A stretch of 12,160 bases of DNA from Chloroflexota bacterium. Lineage in GTDB: Bacteria; Chloroflexota; Dehalococcoidia; SZUA-161. The translations under genes and the position numbers were made by a program. The notes under the pieces are model-generated. The model saw only the letters and a program-made list of their open reading frames with translations. It was not told where the DNA came from and searched no databases. Below, in pieces: positions 6,798 to 12,160 of this stretch. The stretch's first letter is position 1, and each line of letters starts with the position of its first letter. Location of the stretch: contig DAOUTY010000029.1 of NCBI GenBank assembly GCA_030668425.1, positions 1 through 12,160 on the forward strand, written 5' to 3'.

Positions 6798-7024
6798 TAA
6801 CAAGAAGAGCAATCAGTAGCAGAGCAGGTACTGCAGCTGCTCCCGCCACCTACAGGAGCAGAATCCCCGCTCGAACTCTTAGAAAAAGCGGCAAAGACGG
6901 ATAAAACGCGCCTGGCTCCGTTGTTGCAACGGGGGCAAGTTGCGTCCTGGTTGACCTGACTCATAGGACGGAGCAACTCAAACTTCAGCCCGCACCCGGT
7001 ACAGCTATATTCATAGACAGGCAT
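6794..7024 (-). CDS. FmdB-family zinc ribbon protein
   Basis: A small protein of 76 residues starting MPVYEYSCTGCGLKFE, the hallmark N-terminus of the FmdB/CxxC_CXXC_SSSS family. Zinc ligands are C8, C11, C30 and C33. A Ser/Gly-rich linker leads to a Cys-rich tail with C64, C67, C72 and C75 (CSTCSATDCSSCY). The name derives from a putative regulator beside formamidase genes; the actual function is uncertain. A longer frame opens with GTG at 7049-7051, but it has no ribosome site and starts upstream of the predicted transcription start. The ATG at 7022-7024 with upstream AGGGTG is preferred and matches the family. Its 3' end overlaps the convergent DUF1461 gene by 4 bp. Confidence 0.88.
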   Translation of the reverse strand: MPVYEYSCTGCGLKFELLRPMSQVNQDATCPRCNNGARRVLSVFAAFSKSSSGDSAPVGGGSSCSTCSATDCSSCY

Positions 7025-7041
7025 CCGATCACCCTGATTTA

Positions 7042-7070
7042 ATCTTATCACCGTGACCAGCGGCAGTCAA
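7042..7070 (-). promoter_or_regulatory. Promoter of the FmdB gene
   Basis: On the minus strand TTGACT (7065-7070), a 17-bp spacer and TAAGAT (7042-7047) predict a start near 7035, about ten bases before the ATG at 7022-7024. This supports the shorter start. Confidence 0.6.
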
Positions 7071-7118
7071 TTTCACAGCGTCTCATCCCTTGAAAGTGTC
7101 GCAGAATAACAGCTCAGT

Positions 7119-7147
7119 TTGACAAGCGGCAGCCCTCGATGTAGAAT
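7119..7147 (+). promoter_or_regulatory. Promoter of the COG2509 flavoprotein gene
   Basis: A perfect TTGACA (7119-7124), a 17-bp spacer and TAGAAT (7142-7147) form a near-consensus sigma-70 promoter. Transcription should begin near 7154, at or just before the candidate start codons TTG 7154, GTG 7157 and ATG 7166. Confidence 0.75.
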
Positions 7148-7165
7148 TCCCGCTTGGTGAAATCG

Positions 7166-8554
7166 ATGCGAAATAAATACGATGTGGTTATCGTCGGCAG
7201 CGGTCCAGCAGGCATTTTCGCCGCTCTCGAACTCAGTCAGGCAACCAACCTAAGTATTCTGCTCCTGGAGAAAGGCAAGGACCTTCATCTTCGCAAATGC
7301 CCTATTATCGGCAAGGAGCTAAGCTGCCCCCCGTGCCAGCCATGTGGCCTGGTAAGCGGCTGGGGCGGTGCCGGGGCGTTCAGCGATGGCAAGTTGACGC
7401 TATCGCCTCAGGTAGGTGGTCAACTCGAAAGCTATCTGGGACCTGCGAAGGCAGCCGAGTTGCTCCACTACGTTGATGACATCTATCTGAGATTCGGCGC
7501 CTCAGGTGAGGTCTACGGGACCGGCCCCGAGGTAGAGCGACTAGCTCGAAAGGCAGAACTGGCTGGCTTGAAATTGATTCCAGTGCCTATTCGCCACATG
7601 GGGACTGAACTCTGCCGCGACGTCCTCAAAGATATGCATCTATTCCTTGATAGCAGGATCGAGAGCCGAACCGATACCGCAGCTACCTCCATTATAGTTG
7701 AGGATGGGGTAGCCAAGGGCGTCCAGACCGATGACGGCCAGTATATAGAGTCGCGCTTCGTGGTTATCGCCCCGGGTAGAGAAGGATCCGATTGGCTGCT
7801 CAAGGAGGCCACTCGTCTTGGCATTTCCCTTTACAATAACCCTATTGATATTGGGGTTAGAGTAGAAGTGCCGTTCACAGTCCTCGAAGAGCTGACCAGT
7901 ATCTTCTATGAGCTCAAGCTTGAGTTCATTTCGCCAACCTTCCGCGATCGGATTAGAACCTTTTGCATGTGCCCCGCAGGCGAGGTCACTATGGAGACCA
8001 CAGGAGGCGATGAGCCTGTGATAACGGTGAACGGGCACAGCTATGCTCACCGCAAGACAGAGAACACTAACTTTGCCCTGCTGGTCAGCGCCAAGTTCAC
8101 CCCACCCTTCCGCGAGCCGATTGCCTACGGGAGATATATCGCGCGCCTGGCAAACATCGTAAGCGGTGGGGTGATCATGCAAAGGTGGGAGGATTTCCGC
8201 GAAGGGCATCGCTCTACCACTACATCTATTGAAGACGGCCTGGTTGAACCGACCCTGAAAAGTGCGACACCGGGCGATCTCGGTTATGTATTACCCTATC
8301 GTTTCCTACTGGGTATCACTGAGATGCTGAACGCAATGGAGAGGCTGACGCCGGGTATAGCGTCACCCCACACCCTGCTCTATGGAGCGGAGGTCAAGTT
8401 TTACTCATCCCGCCTTGAGCTCACCGAGAATCTGGAGACTGAGACGACCAACCTGTTCGCAATCGGCGATGGAGCAGGAGTTAGTCGAGGCCTGATTCAA
8501 GCCTCAGCTTCAGGTGTGGTAGCCGCCAGAGAAATAGTGGAAAGGGTAAGCTAG
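7166..8554 (+). CDS. FAD-dependent dehydrogenase of the COG2509 type
   Basis: With the ATG at 7166 the protein has 462 residues. The dinucleotide-binding site is VGSGPAG (10-16), with E35 after the second strand to hold the FAD ribose. The family-specific stretch follows: C45, then C54, C57 and C60, then SGWGGAGAFSDGKL (64-77). The end has the second FAD motif, LFAIGDGAGVSRGLIQASASG. This is the pattern of COG2509 'uncharacterized FAD-dependent dehydrogenases', whose substrate is not established. The conserved Cys group beside the flavin suggests redox or metal chemistry. The same frame extends to GTG 7157 and TTG 7154. None of the starts has a Shine-Dalgarno, and the promoter leaves a leader of 0-12 nt, so translation may be leaderless. 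Monocistronic; the next gene is tRNA-Pro(GGG). Confidence 0.92.
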   Translation: MRNKYDVVIVGSGPAGIFAALELSQATNLSILLLEKGKDLHLRKCPIIGKELSCPPCQPCGLVSGWGGAGAFSDGKLTLSPQVGGQLESYLGPAKAAELLHYVDDIYLRFGASGEVYGTGPEVERLARKAELAGLKLIPVPIRHMGTELCRDVLKDMHLFLDSRIESRTDTAATSIIVEDGVAKGVQTDDGQYIESRFVVIAPGREGSDWLLKEATRLGISLYNNPIDIGVRVEVPFTVLEELTSIFYELKLEFISPTFRDRIRTFCMCPAGEVTMETTGGDEPVITVNGHSYAHRKTENTNFALLVSAKFTPPFREPIAYGRYIARLANIVSGGVIMQRWEDFREGHRSTTTSIEDGLVEPTLKSATPGDLGYVLPYRFLLGITEMLNAMERLTPGIASPHTLLYGAEVKFYSSRLELTENLETETTNLFAIGDGAGVSRGLIQASASGVVAAREIVERVS

Positions 8555-8592
8555 AGTACCTTCAGAGTCCGTCCTTCACCCATTATCTCTAT

Positions 8593-8622
8593 TTGACAAA
8601 GAAGTCCAGGATGCTTTATATT
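8593..8622 (+). promoter_or_regulatory. Candidate promoter of tRNA-Pro(GGG)
   Basis: A perfect TTGACA (8593-8598), an 18-bp spacer and TATATT (8617-8622) stand about 68 bp before the tRNA, leaving a 5' leader of about 60 nt. Within that leader are a 10-bp-phased pair of CGTTAA words (8631-8636 and 8641-8646) and a 6-bp hairpin, GCCTTT/AAAGGC (8657-8673), which may be processed with the leader. Confidence 0.6.
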
Positions 8623-8689
8623 CAGTTCGGCGTTAATCGTCGTTAACGTCGTGGATGCCTTTTACTGAAAGGCTTAAAGAAACGAAGAT

Positions 8690-8763
8690 CGGGGAGTAGC
8701 GCAGCCTGGTAGCGCACTTGCATGGGGTGCAAGGGGTCGCAGGTTCAAATCCTGTCTCCCCGA
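8690..8763 (+). tRNA. tRNA-Pro (anticodon GGG)
   Basis: Complete cloverleaf: acceptor CGGGGAG/CTCCCCG, D stem GCGC/GCGC, anticodon stem CTTGC/GCAAG around ATGGGGT (anticodon GGG, decoding CCC and CCU), variable loop GGGTC, T arm GCAGG/CCTGT with loop TTCAAAT, discriminator A at 8763. CCA is not encoded. A run of seven T (8765-8771) follows at once and serves as the likely termination signal. The acceptor and D arms are nearly the same as in tRNA-Pro(CGG) at 2392; the anticodon arm differs. Confidence 0.97.
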
Positions 8764-8998
8764 CTTTTTTTGCCCAGCTAACTGCTTGTTTCCTTCCGAG
8801 TTCCCTTCATTGACCCTTCTGTTCCCCCGATGATAGCGCTGCTCTCCCCTTCATGACGAACTCCGCTTTTGTTCAGCTTCCGACCCGCCTGAGATTCCAG
8901 TATCTTGCCTGGATGACCGCATTTAGTCTCAACCAGGAATTATCGTCCTCGCCAGGGAATGCAAGATAATTGTAAGCCCTCTGTAACCTTTTTCATAA

Positions 8999-9019
8999 GT
9001 TCTTAATCTGTTCTTAATC
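8999..9019 (+). repeat. 11-bp-phased tandem repeat, possible OmpR/PhoB-type box
   Basis: GTTCTTAATC occurs twice (8999-9008 and 9010-9019) with an 11-bp period. OmpR-family response regulators, including PhoB/PhoP types, bind direct repeats at this period just upstream of a -10 box. TAAGAT (9036-9041) lies 16 bp after the TTAATC end of the second repeat, where the -10 of an activated promoter would be expected. No response regulator or phosphate gene is in the window, so the assignment rests on pattern only. Confidence 0.4.
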
Positions 9020-9119
9020 CTATGTGCCTGCACTTTAAGATGCGGCTACGTATATTTGGCCCGGTTTTTACCCATCAGAGAACAAACCGGCGGACTGTCA
9101 AACGGACTTCCGAAGGGGC

Positions 9120-9148
9120 TTGACAAACCTAATAAAAAGTGGTAAAAG
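9120..9148 (+). promoter_or_regulatory. Candidate promoter in the 9-kb gap
   Basis: A perfect TTGACA (9120-9125), a 17-bp spacer and TAAAAG (9143-9148) predict a start near 9155. The promoter sits inside a dyad, AACGGACT (9101-9108) and AGTCCGTT (9155-9162), and would transcribe the CGGACT cluster and the 67-aa ORF at 9275. Confidence 0.5.
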
Positions 9149-9153
9149 TTGGG

Positions 9154-9238
9154 CAGTCCGTTACTTGGAGTAGAAAAAGGCGGACTTATCGGTGCCACCA
9201 GGTTCATTTGCATGTAGGGGCTAGTAGTCCGTCAGTCC
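9154..9238 (+). ncRNA. Possible structured leader with competing hairpins
   Basis: Downstream of the 9120-9148 promoter, AGTCCG (9155-9160) can pair with CGGACT (9181-9186), enclosing a small TACT-TGG-AGTA hairpin (9162-9172). The same CGGACT arm, extended to GGCGGACT (9179-9186), can instead pair with AGTCCGTC (9226-9233), including one G-U pair. The two stems cannot coexist, as in attenuators or riboswitch-like leaders. Further AGTCC (9234-9238) and CGGACT (9091-9096, 9103-9108) words add to the cluster. It matches no known RNA family that I recognise. A DNA operator array is the alternative. Confidence 0.3.
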
Positions 9239-9274
9239 CTCCACAAGTAACAGCGGGCGGATCAGAGCAGCAAA

Positions 9275-9478
9275 ATGGTACGACGAATCACGGCTCCCGA
9301 ATGTTTGGGCAAAATCGCCGATTGCTACTGCAGGCATTGCAGCGAGCTATGCCCGCTGACAGCGCTCTGTGTGCTTGTATCAATGGGTGATTACCTGAGG
9401 CAAGATCGTAAGGCGCCACCAGTTCAGGATTCAACCGACAATCTCCGGGGACACATGGATTACTATTCCAATATCTGA
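9275..9478 (+). CDS. Possible 67-residue Cys-rich small protein (unrecognised)
   Basis: The frame runs ATG to TGA with 67 codons. Its product has six cysteines in the first half (C10, C17, C19, C22, C26, C32), grouped as CYCRHCSELCPLTALC, a spacing that could bind zinc or an Fe-S cluster. The second half is polar and shows no motif. No convincing Shine-Dalgarno precedes the ATG, and two overlapping frames (one on each strand) are nearly as long, so this may be chance. In its favour are the promoter at 9120 and the possible regulatory leader just upstream. I do not recognise a family and assign no function. Confidence 0.35.
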   Translation: MVRRITAPECLGKIADCYCRHCSELCPLTALCVLVSMGDYLRQDRKAPPVQDSTDNLRGHMDYYSNI

Positions 9479-9778
9479 GAGGTAGCCACCTGTGGAGAGC
9501 AGAACAACAAGAACGATAGGCCATGTAGCCCATGTATGGCTGATTGCTAACGATGTCTTGGAACGTGCGTTTTATCTAACCTTATGGCGCTTGCTCAACT
9601 ACTGCAATTCTGCTATGCGCCTGAAACCCCGAATCTGAGGCGATCTTATCTCAGCCTGCTACTTCACAGCCGTTCCCAAATAACAGCGCAGCTCTGCCGC
9701 AACATGACCTTCGGCTCGACAGTAACAACTGCAGAGGAAAAGGCCATTCGCCACTACTTTGGAGCTAGAAGTCACTTC

Positions 9779-11107
9779 CTAGAACGCAAGAGATGGTTCC
9801 TCCCTCACACTAGTGTCAGTGGCTACAGATGAGCTAGGAACCAAGAGCTGAACCTTGGGACGCTGAATTCGCTCCGCCAGCTCAAAGTGCCTCAGGGCTT
9901 GGTTTCGCCATGAGAAATTCTCGGCATATCCCAGCGCTCTTTCCGACATTTGCTCACTCAGGCTGGGATCGAGCAGCAATTCTCTAATGTCCAGAAGGAG
10001 CCCCTCGAGATCTTTGTGGGCCAGCCCCCCTGCCATTTTGACCGTTTCACCAACTCCCTCCAAGTCCCGGCATGCAATGGTGGCGCCTGCTCCCAGAGCA
10101 TGAGCCACAATGCCACTCTGAGTACAATCACTCGGCCAGTAAAAATAGACATCTAGTGCCCTCAAGAGCACAGGCAAAATTTCCCTCGGCAGATAGGTTT
10201 CGAAGAAGAACTGTCCAGGAACGTTGAATATTGCCTTTGCCCCATCTGCCCATTCTCTGTCAGTGGCATTGTCGGGTTCTCGCAGGTGCCCCACGTAAAG
10301 GGCCGCGATCTTTTTCCCCGGCAGCATCCTCTGCAACTTATCACAAGCGATATTGATGAATCCAGTACCCTTGCTAGCAGTGACGAACCCTGTGCCACCA
10401 ATCACCGAGACATCAGGGTCCAGCAGTACGCGTTCTTGGCGCAGTCTCTCCCTTATTGCCACATCAAGACCCAATTCAGAAAGCATATAGTCGTGTAGCC
10501 TCACCTTCGCCTCGGCTTTGCTGAGGCTGGATATTTCTGGGTAAAGGTGAGTTCCGTGTCTTAACACATGCACTTTGTCGGTGTGCTCAGGGAATGCCGC
10601 TGTCACTGCCTCGTAGACCCCTTTGCTGAATACCGTGACTGCGTCGGTGTGGGGTAAAAGCATGCGGAGAAATGCATATTCATTCTGACGAAGGCCATAG
10701 ACCGTTTCATCACTCTGGAAGTGGAGAGTGTGAAGTGTGACTACCTTGGGGTAGTTCAAGTCCCTTAGCATGCCAACGAACCGGGCACTGTCGGGCCAGA
10801 TACCAAATTCGTGCTGGAACCATAGAACCTGGTCACCTCCCGGCCTCATGTACTTCAGTATTGAACTCGCGCAGAAGTCCGTGCGGCTTGGTATGCAGTA
10901 CCTAACATGAATGTCGAGCGATCTATAGAAGCTCAAAGGAACCCCGTAGTGGTCCAAGTTAAATGACAGGACGTCCCACGCACCATCTGGACATTCCTGT
11001 GTAACGAAATATGTGTAGTCTGCTATCCCACACATTATGGGTTTGTAGGGGGTGACAAATGAAATTGTCTTCACCCCAGTCATTAGCTTCGTGTGTATGG
11101 TGGCCAT
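9779..11107 (-). CDS. GT-B-fold glycosyltransferase (GT4-like)
   Basis: This 442-residue protein resembles group 1/GT4 retaining glycosyltransferases, which transfer a sugar from a nucleotide-sugar donor. The N-terminal Rossmann half has VTPYKPIMCGIADYTYF (18-34, a glycine-rich acceptor-side loop), WFQHEFGIW (96-104) and THTLHF at 124-130. The C-terminal donor half has GTGFVTASKGTGFINI (238-253), VGHLREPDN (272-280) and TQSGIVAHALGAGATIACRD (339-358) with EGVGETV (360-366), the usual donor-binding E/G region. No signal peptide or membrane segment is seen, so it should act in the cytoplasm. Donor and acceptor are unknown. The ATG at 11105-11107 follows GGGAGGGG on the minus strand. No other polysaccharide gene is adjacent, so it may make a small glycolipid or solute; the last 25 residues are low-complexity. 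Confidence 0.85.
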   Translation of the reverse strand: MATIHTKLMTGVKTISFVTPYKPIMCGIADYTYFVTQECPDGAWDVLSFNLDHYGVPLSFYRSLDIHVRYCIPSRTDFCASSILKYMRPGGDQVLWFQHEFGIWPDSARFVGMLRDLNYPKVVTLHTLHFQSDETVYGLRQNEYAFLRMLLPHTDAVTVFSKGVYEAVTAAFPEHTDKVHVLRHGTHLYPEISSLSKAEAKVRLHDYMLSELGLDVAIRERLRQERVLLDPDVSVIGGTGFVTASKGTGFINIACDKLQRMLPGKKIAALYVGHLREPDNATDREWADGAKAIFNVPGQFFFETYLPREILPVLLRALDVYFYWPSDCTQSGIVAHALGAGATIACRDLEGVGETVKMAGGLAHKDLEGLLLDIRELLLDPSLSEQMSERALGYAENFSWRNQALRHFELAERIQRPKVQLLVPSSSVATDTSVREEPSLAF

Positions 11108-11238
11108 TCTCCCCTCCCAACCAGCTTCGATATCAGCAAATCACGCGCTCCACAGCCACGAACAGAACTCGATGTAAACTCGTTTCCTGATACGGCTCAT
11201 TTTGTCAATACGTCCGGGTCATTATATTTATGGCAACG

Positions 11239-11448
11239 TCAGTCAGCTTTAATGCCCACAACACTATGCTGCACCTTGCTAGACCTGATGCCACTAGCCC
11301 TTTGGTAGATTGCGGCTTCTGGCCAACTGCAGAACTGCTTACTATCTCCGCATTTCCTGCAAACCCCGAAATTCCTCGCATCTATTAACCAGTGATGAAT
11401 ACACTGTTGGCAATCATCATCATGATCTGTCTTGCACTTATTCTCCAT
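11239..11448 (-). CDS. Small zinc-ribbon-like protein (HHWLI...GVCRKCG)
   Basis: A 69-residue protein with C13-x2-C16-x-HH (18-19), WLID (20-23), then GVCRKCG (28-34: C30 and C33) and QFC (C40). This spacing reads as a compact zinc ribbon. Very short proteins with a similar C/H...HHWLI...G.C..CG...F pattern occur in Chloroflexota and some cyanobacteria; this is from memory and their function is unknown to me. The frame extends 12 codons further upstream, but ATG 11446-11448 is preferred because GGGGG stands just before it. The basic tail after residue 47 has no motif. It lies between the glycosyltransferase and FKBP genes on the same strand, with gaps too large to force an operon. Confidence 0.65.
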   Translation of the reverse strand: MENKCKTDHDDDCQQCIHHWLIDARNFGVCRKCGDSKQFCSWPEAAIYQRASGIRSSKVQHSVVGIKAD

Positions 11449-11563
11449 ATCGCCCCCATTAATTAGAATGGAAAACTTTTGCAAATGACTGCGATCGGTT
11501 ATCTGTCATTACCGCAACCCTCACGGCAGTCTATCCATATTGCGGGTCGCGCGGACACTGCGA

Positions 11564-12007
11564 TCAAAGGATCTCAATGAGGACGATATCGAAGACTAGG
11601 TCCTTGCCCGCTAGGGGATGGTTGGCATCAAGTGTTACGCCCGAATCCGTGATATCGGTCACTATCACCGGGTATACCTTGCCGTCTGCCTGATGAACAT
11701 CCAGTTCCATACCAAGTTGCGGTGCGAAATCCTCTGGGAATCTCTTCTGATCCACGACGACTACCATTTCCCCACATCGGGAACCATATGCTTCGTGGGC
11801 TAGGACCCTGACCTTTTTAGATTCGCCTACTTTCATCCCTATGACAGTCTGTTCGATCGCTCGCAGAGGAACAGGAGGTATTAGTTCATTCCCACCTATT
11901 CGGAACCTCAGGGGTTCACTCCCGTCGGATGTTTCAAACACCGTGCCATCATTCAATGCGCCCGTGTAATTAACAGCAACAGTATCACCATGGTTTGCTT
12001 GTACCAT
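11564..12007 (-). CDS. FKBP-type peptidyl-prolyl cis-trans isomerase, SlyD-like
   Basis: This 147-residue protein accelerates proline isomerisation during folding. The FKBP core begins GDTVAVNYTGALNDGTVFETSDGSEPLRFRIGG (7-39), with the Y14 and F24 pocket positions, then IGMKVGESKKVRV (56-68) and AYGS (73-76). A chaperone-type insert-in-flap domain occupies about 80-120. The core closes with LDANHPLAGKDLVFDIVLIEI (126-146), the SlyD signature NHPLAG. There is no His-rich metal-binding tail as in E. coli SlyD, and no signal peptide, so it is cytosolic. A longer frame reaches 12067, but ATG 12005-12007 follows AAGGAGG at 5 bp and gives the usual family N-terminus. A GGATAG-GT-CTATCC dyad (12046-12059) stands upstream. 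Confidence 0.93.
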   Translation of the reverse strand: MVQANHGDTVAVNYTGALNDGTVFETSDGSEPLRFRIGGNELIPPVPLRAIEQTVIGMKVGESKKVRVLAHEAYGSRCGEMVVVVDQKRFPEDFAPQLGMELDVHQADGKVYPVIVTDITDSGVTLDANHPLAGKDLVFDIVLIEIL

Positions 12008-12089
12008 CGTAGCCTCCTTCGGCCTGAAGGCGAAGTAGCAACCGGGGATAGACCTATCCAAAGTCAATGGTCATTTCGCGAGGAAAAGG

Positions 12090-12127
12090 GAGGACTCGGG
12101 CAGCATTCCCATCTGCCCGTTCTCCTC
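12090..12127 (-). terminator. Terminator-like hairpin at the right edge
   Basis: CGGGCAG (12097-12103) pairs with CTGCCCG (12113-12119) around a 9-nt loop. After a 3x4 internal loop, GAGG (12090-12093) pairs with CCTC (12124-12127). On the minus strand the stem is followed by a short CCCTTTTCC tract. It would terminate a minus-strand transcript entering from beyond the window, upstream of the FKBP gene. The T tract is short, so the call is tentative. Confidence 0.4.
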
Positions 12128-12160
12128 ATCGGCGGTTCCGCGCCGCAGTGTTCTGCCAAC

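Larger units (their letters stand above)
8772..9778. other. About 1 kb without a confident gene
   Basis: No ORF here has both a ribosome binding site and a recognisable protein. 8772-8998 shows nothing beyond a weak inverted repeat, TCCAG...CTGGA (8896-8913). From 8999 on there are several regulatory-looking elements, listed separately: an 11-bp tandem repeat, a CCGGTTT/AAACCGG dyad (9061-9067 and 9084-9090), a promoter, a CGGACT cluster and a small Cys-rich ORF at 9275. 9480-9778 holds only a weak GCCAT...ATGGC dyad (9520-9540) and the 3' flank of the glycosyltransferase gene. The stretch may be a decayed gene region or the leader and gene of an unrecognised small product. Confidence 0.6.

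Noticed and set aside
9288..9533. 81-codon minus-strand frame opposite the Cys-rich small ORF
   Set aside because: No ribosome site or recognisable motif. Its cysteines are scattered, and the plus-strand frame has the better upstream context.
9762..9782. Imperfect dyad CTAGAAGT/ACTTCCTAG at the glycosyltransferase stop codon as a terminator
   Set aside because: The stem is short and bulged and is not followed by a T run on the minus strand.
9584..9832. 82-codon plus-strand frame overlapping the end of the glycosyltransferase gene
   Set aside because: No Shine-Dalgarno, no motif, and it overlaps the 3' end of a convincing gene on the other strand by 54 bp.
12071..12160. Open minus-strand frame reaching the window edge, as a possible 3' end of another gene
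   Set aside because: The frame reads through the terminator-like hairpin at 12090-12127 and only 30 codons are visible, so a coding call cannot be supported.

Overview
The window looks like a chromosomal segment of an anaerobic bacterium, most likely an uncultured Chloroflexota of the Dehalococcoidia type. This is inferred from the mix of gene families: a Ni-Fe carbon monoxide dehydrogenase, a crotonase-fold protein, a DUF1461 membrane protein, an FmdB zinc ribbon with a Cys-rich tail, a COG2509 flavoprotein, a tiny HHWLI...GVCRKCG zinc protein, and a dispersed GAAGCAATCTC-type palindromic repeat. No rRNA gene or other decisive taxonomic marker is present. Genes are short, mostly monocistronic and on both strands, often with readable sigma-70-like promoters.

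Layout. 1-275: a dispersed inverted-repeat element, then a strong terminator. 276-2249 (-): cooS, a CODH catalytic subunit with all cluster ligands intact but no accessory genes in view. 2355-2466 (+): a promoter and tRNA-Pro(CGG), divergent from cooS. 2686-3513 (+): a PaaG-like crotonase/isomerase. This gene sits between the 3' end of tRNA-Pro and an exact 35-bp copy of that end at 3564-3598, an arrangement that resembles attL/attR of a lost or minimal integrated element. 3780-4091 (+): an ABM-domain protein behind a promoter and a 14-bp palindrome. 4139-5992 (-): an operon of a winged-helix/ferredoxin-type 4Fe-4S protein followed by mazG. 6084-6797 (+): a DUF1461 membrane protein, divergent from that operon and sharing its -35 region. 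6794-7024 (-): FmdB. 7166-8554 (+): a COG2509 FAD-dependent dehydrogenase with an almost leaderless start. 8690-8763 (+): tRNA-Pro(GGG) with its own promoter.

8764-9778 is about 1 kb with no confident gene, but it is not featureless. It holds an 11-bp tandem repeat of the kind bound by OmpR/PhoB-type regulators, a candidate promoter, and a cluster of five CGGACT/AGTCCG hexamers that can form mutually exclusive hairpins. After these comes a possible 67-aa Cys-rich ORF. This is the least explained part of the window. The right end (-) carries a GT-B glycosyltransferase (9779-11107), a 69-aa zinc-ribbon-like protein (11239-11448) and a SlyD-type FKBP prolyl isomerase (11564-12007). A terminator-like hairpin at 12090-12127 probably belongs to a gene beyond the edge.

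The genes do not form a single pathway. Common themes are redox and metal handling (CooS, the 4Fe-4S protein, the COG2509 flavoprotein, zinc ribbons, SlyD-like FKBP) and housekeeping (MazG, two proline tRNAs). Promoter and start-site statements come from reading hexamers and spacings by eye. Family assignments come from recognised motifs, not from database searches.
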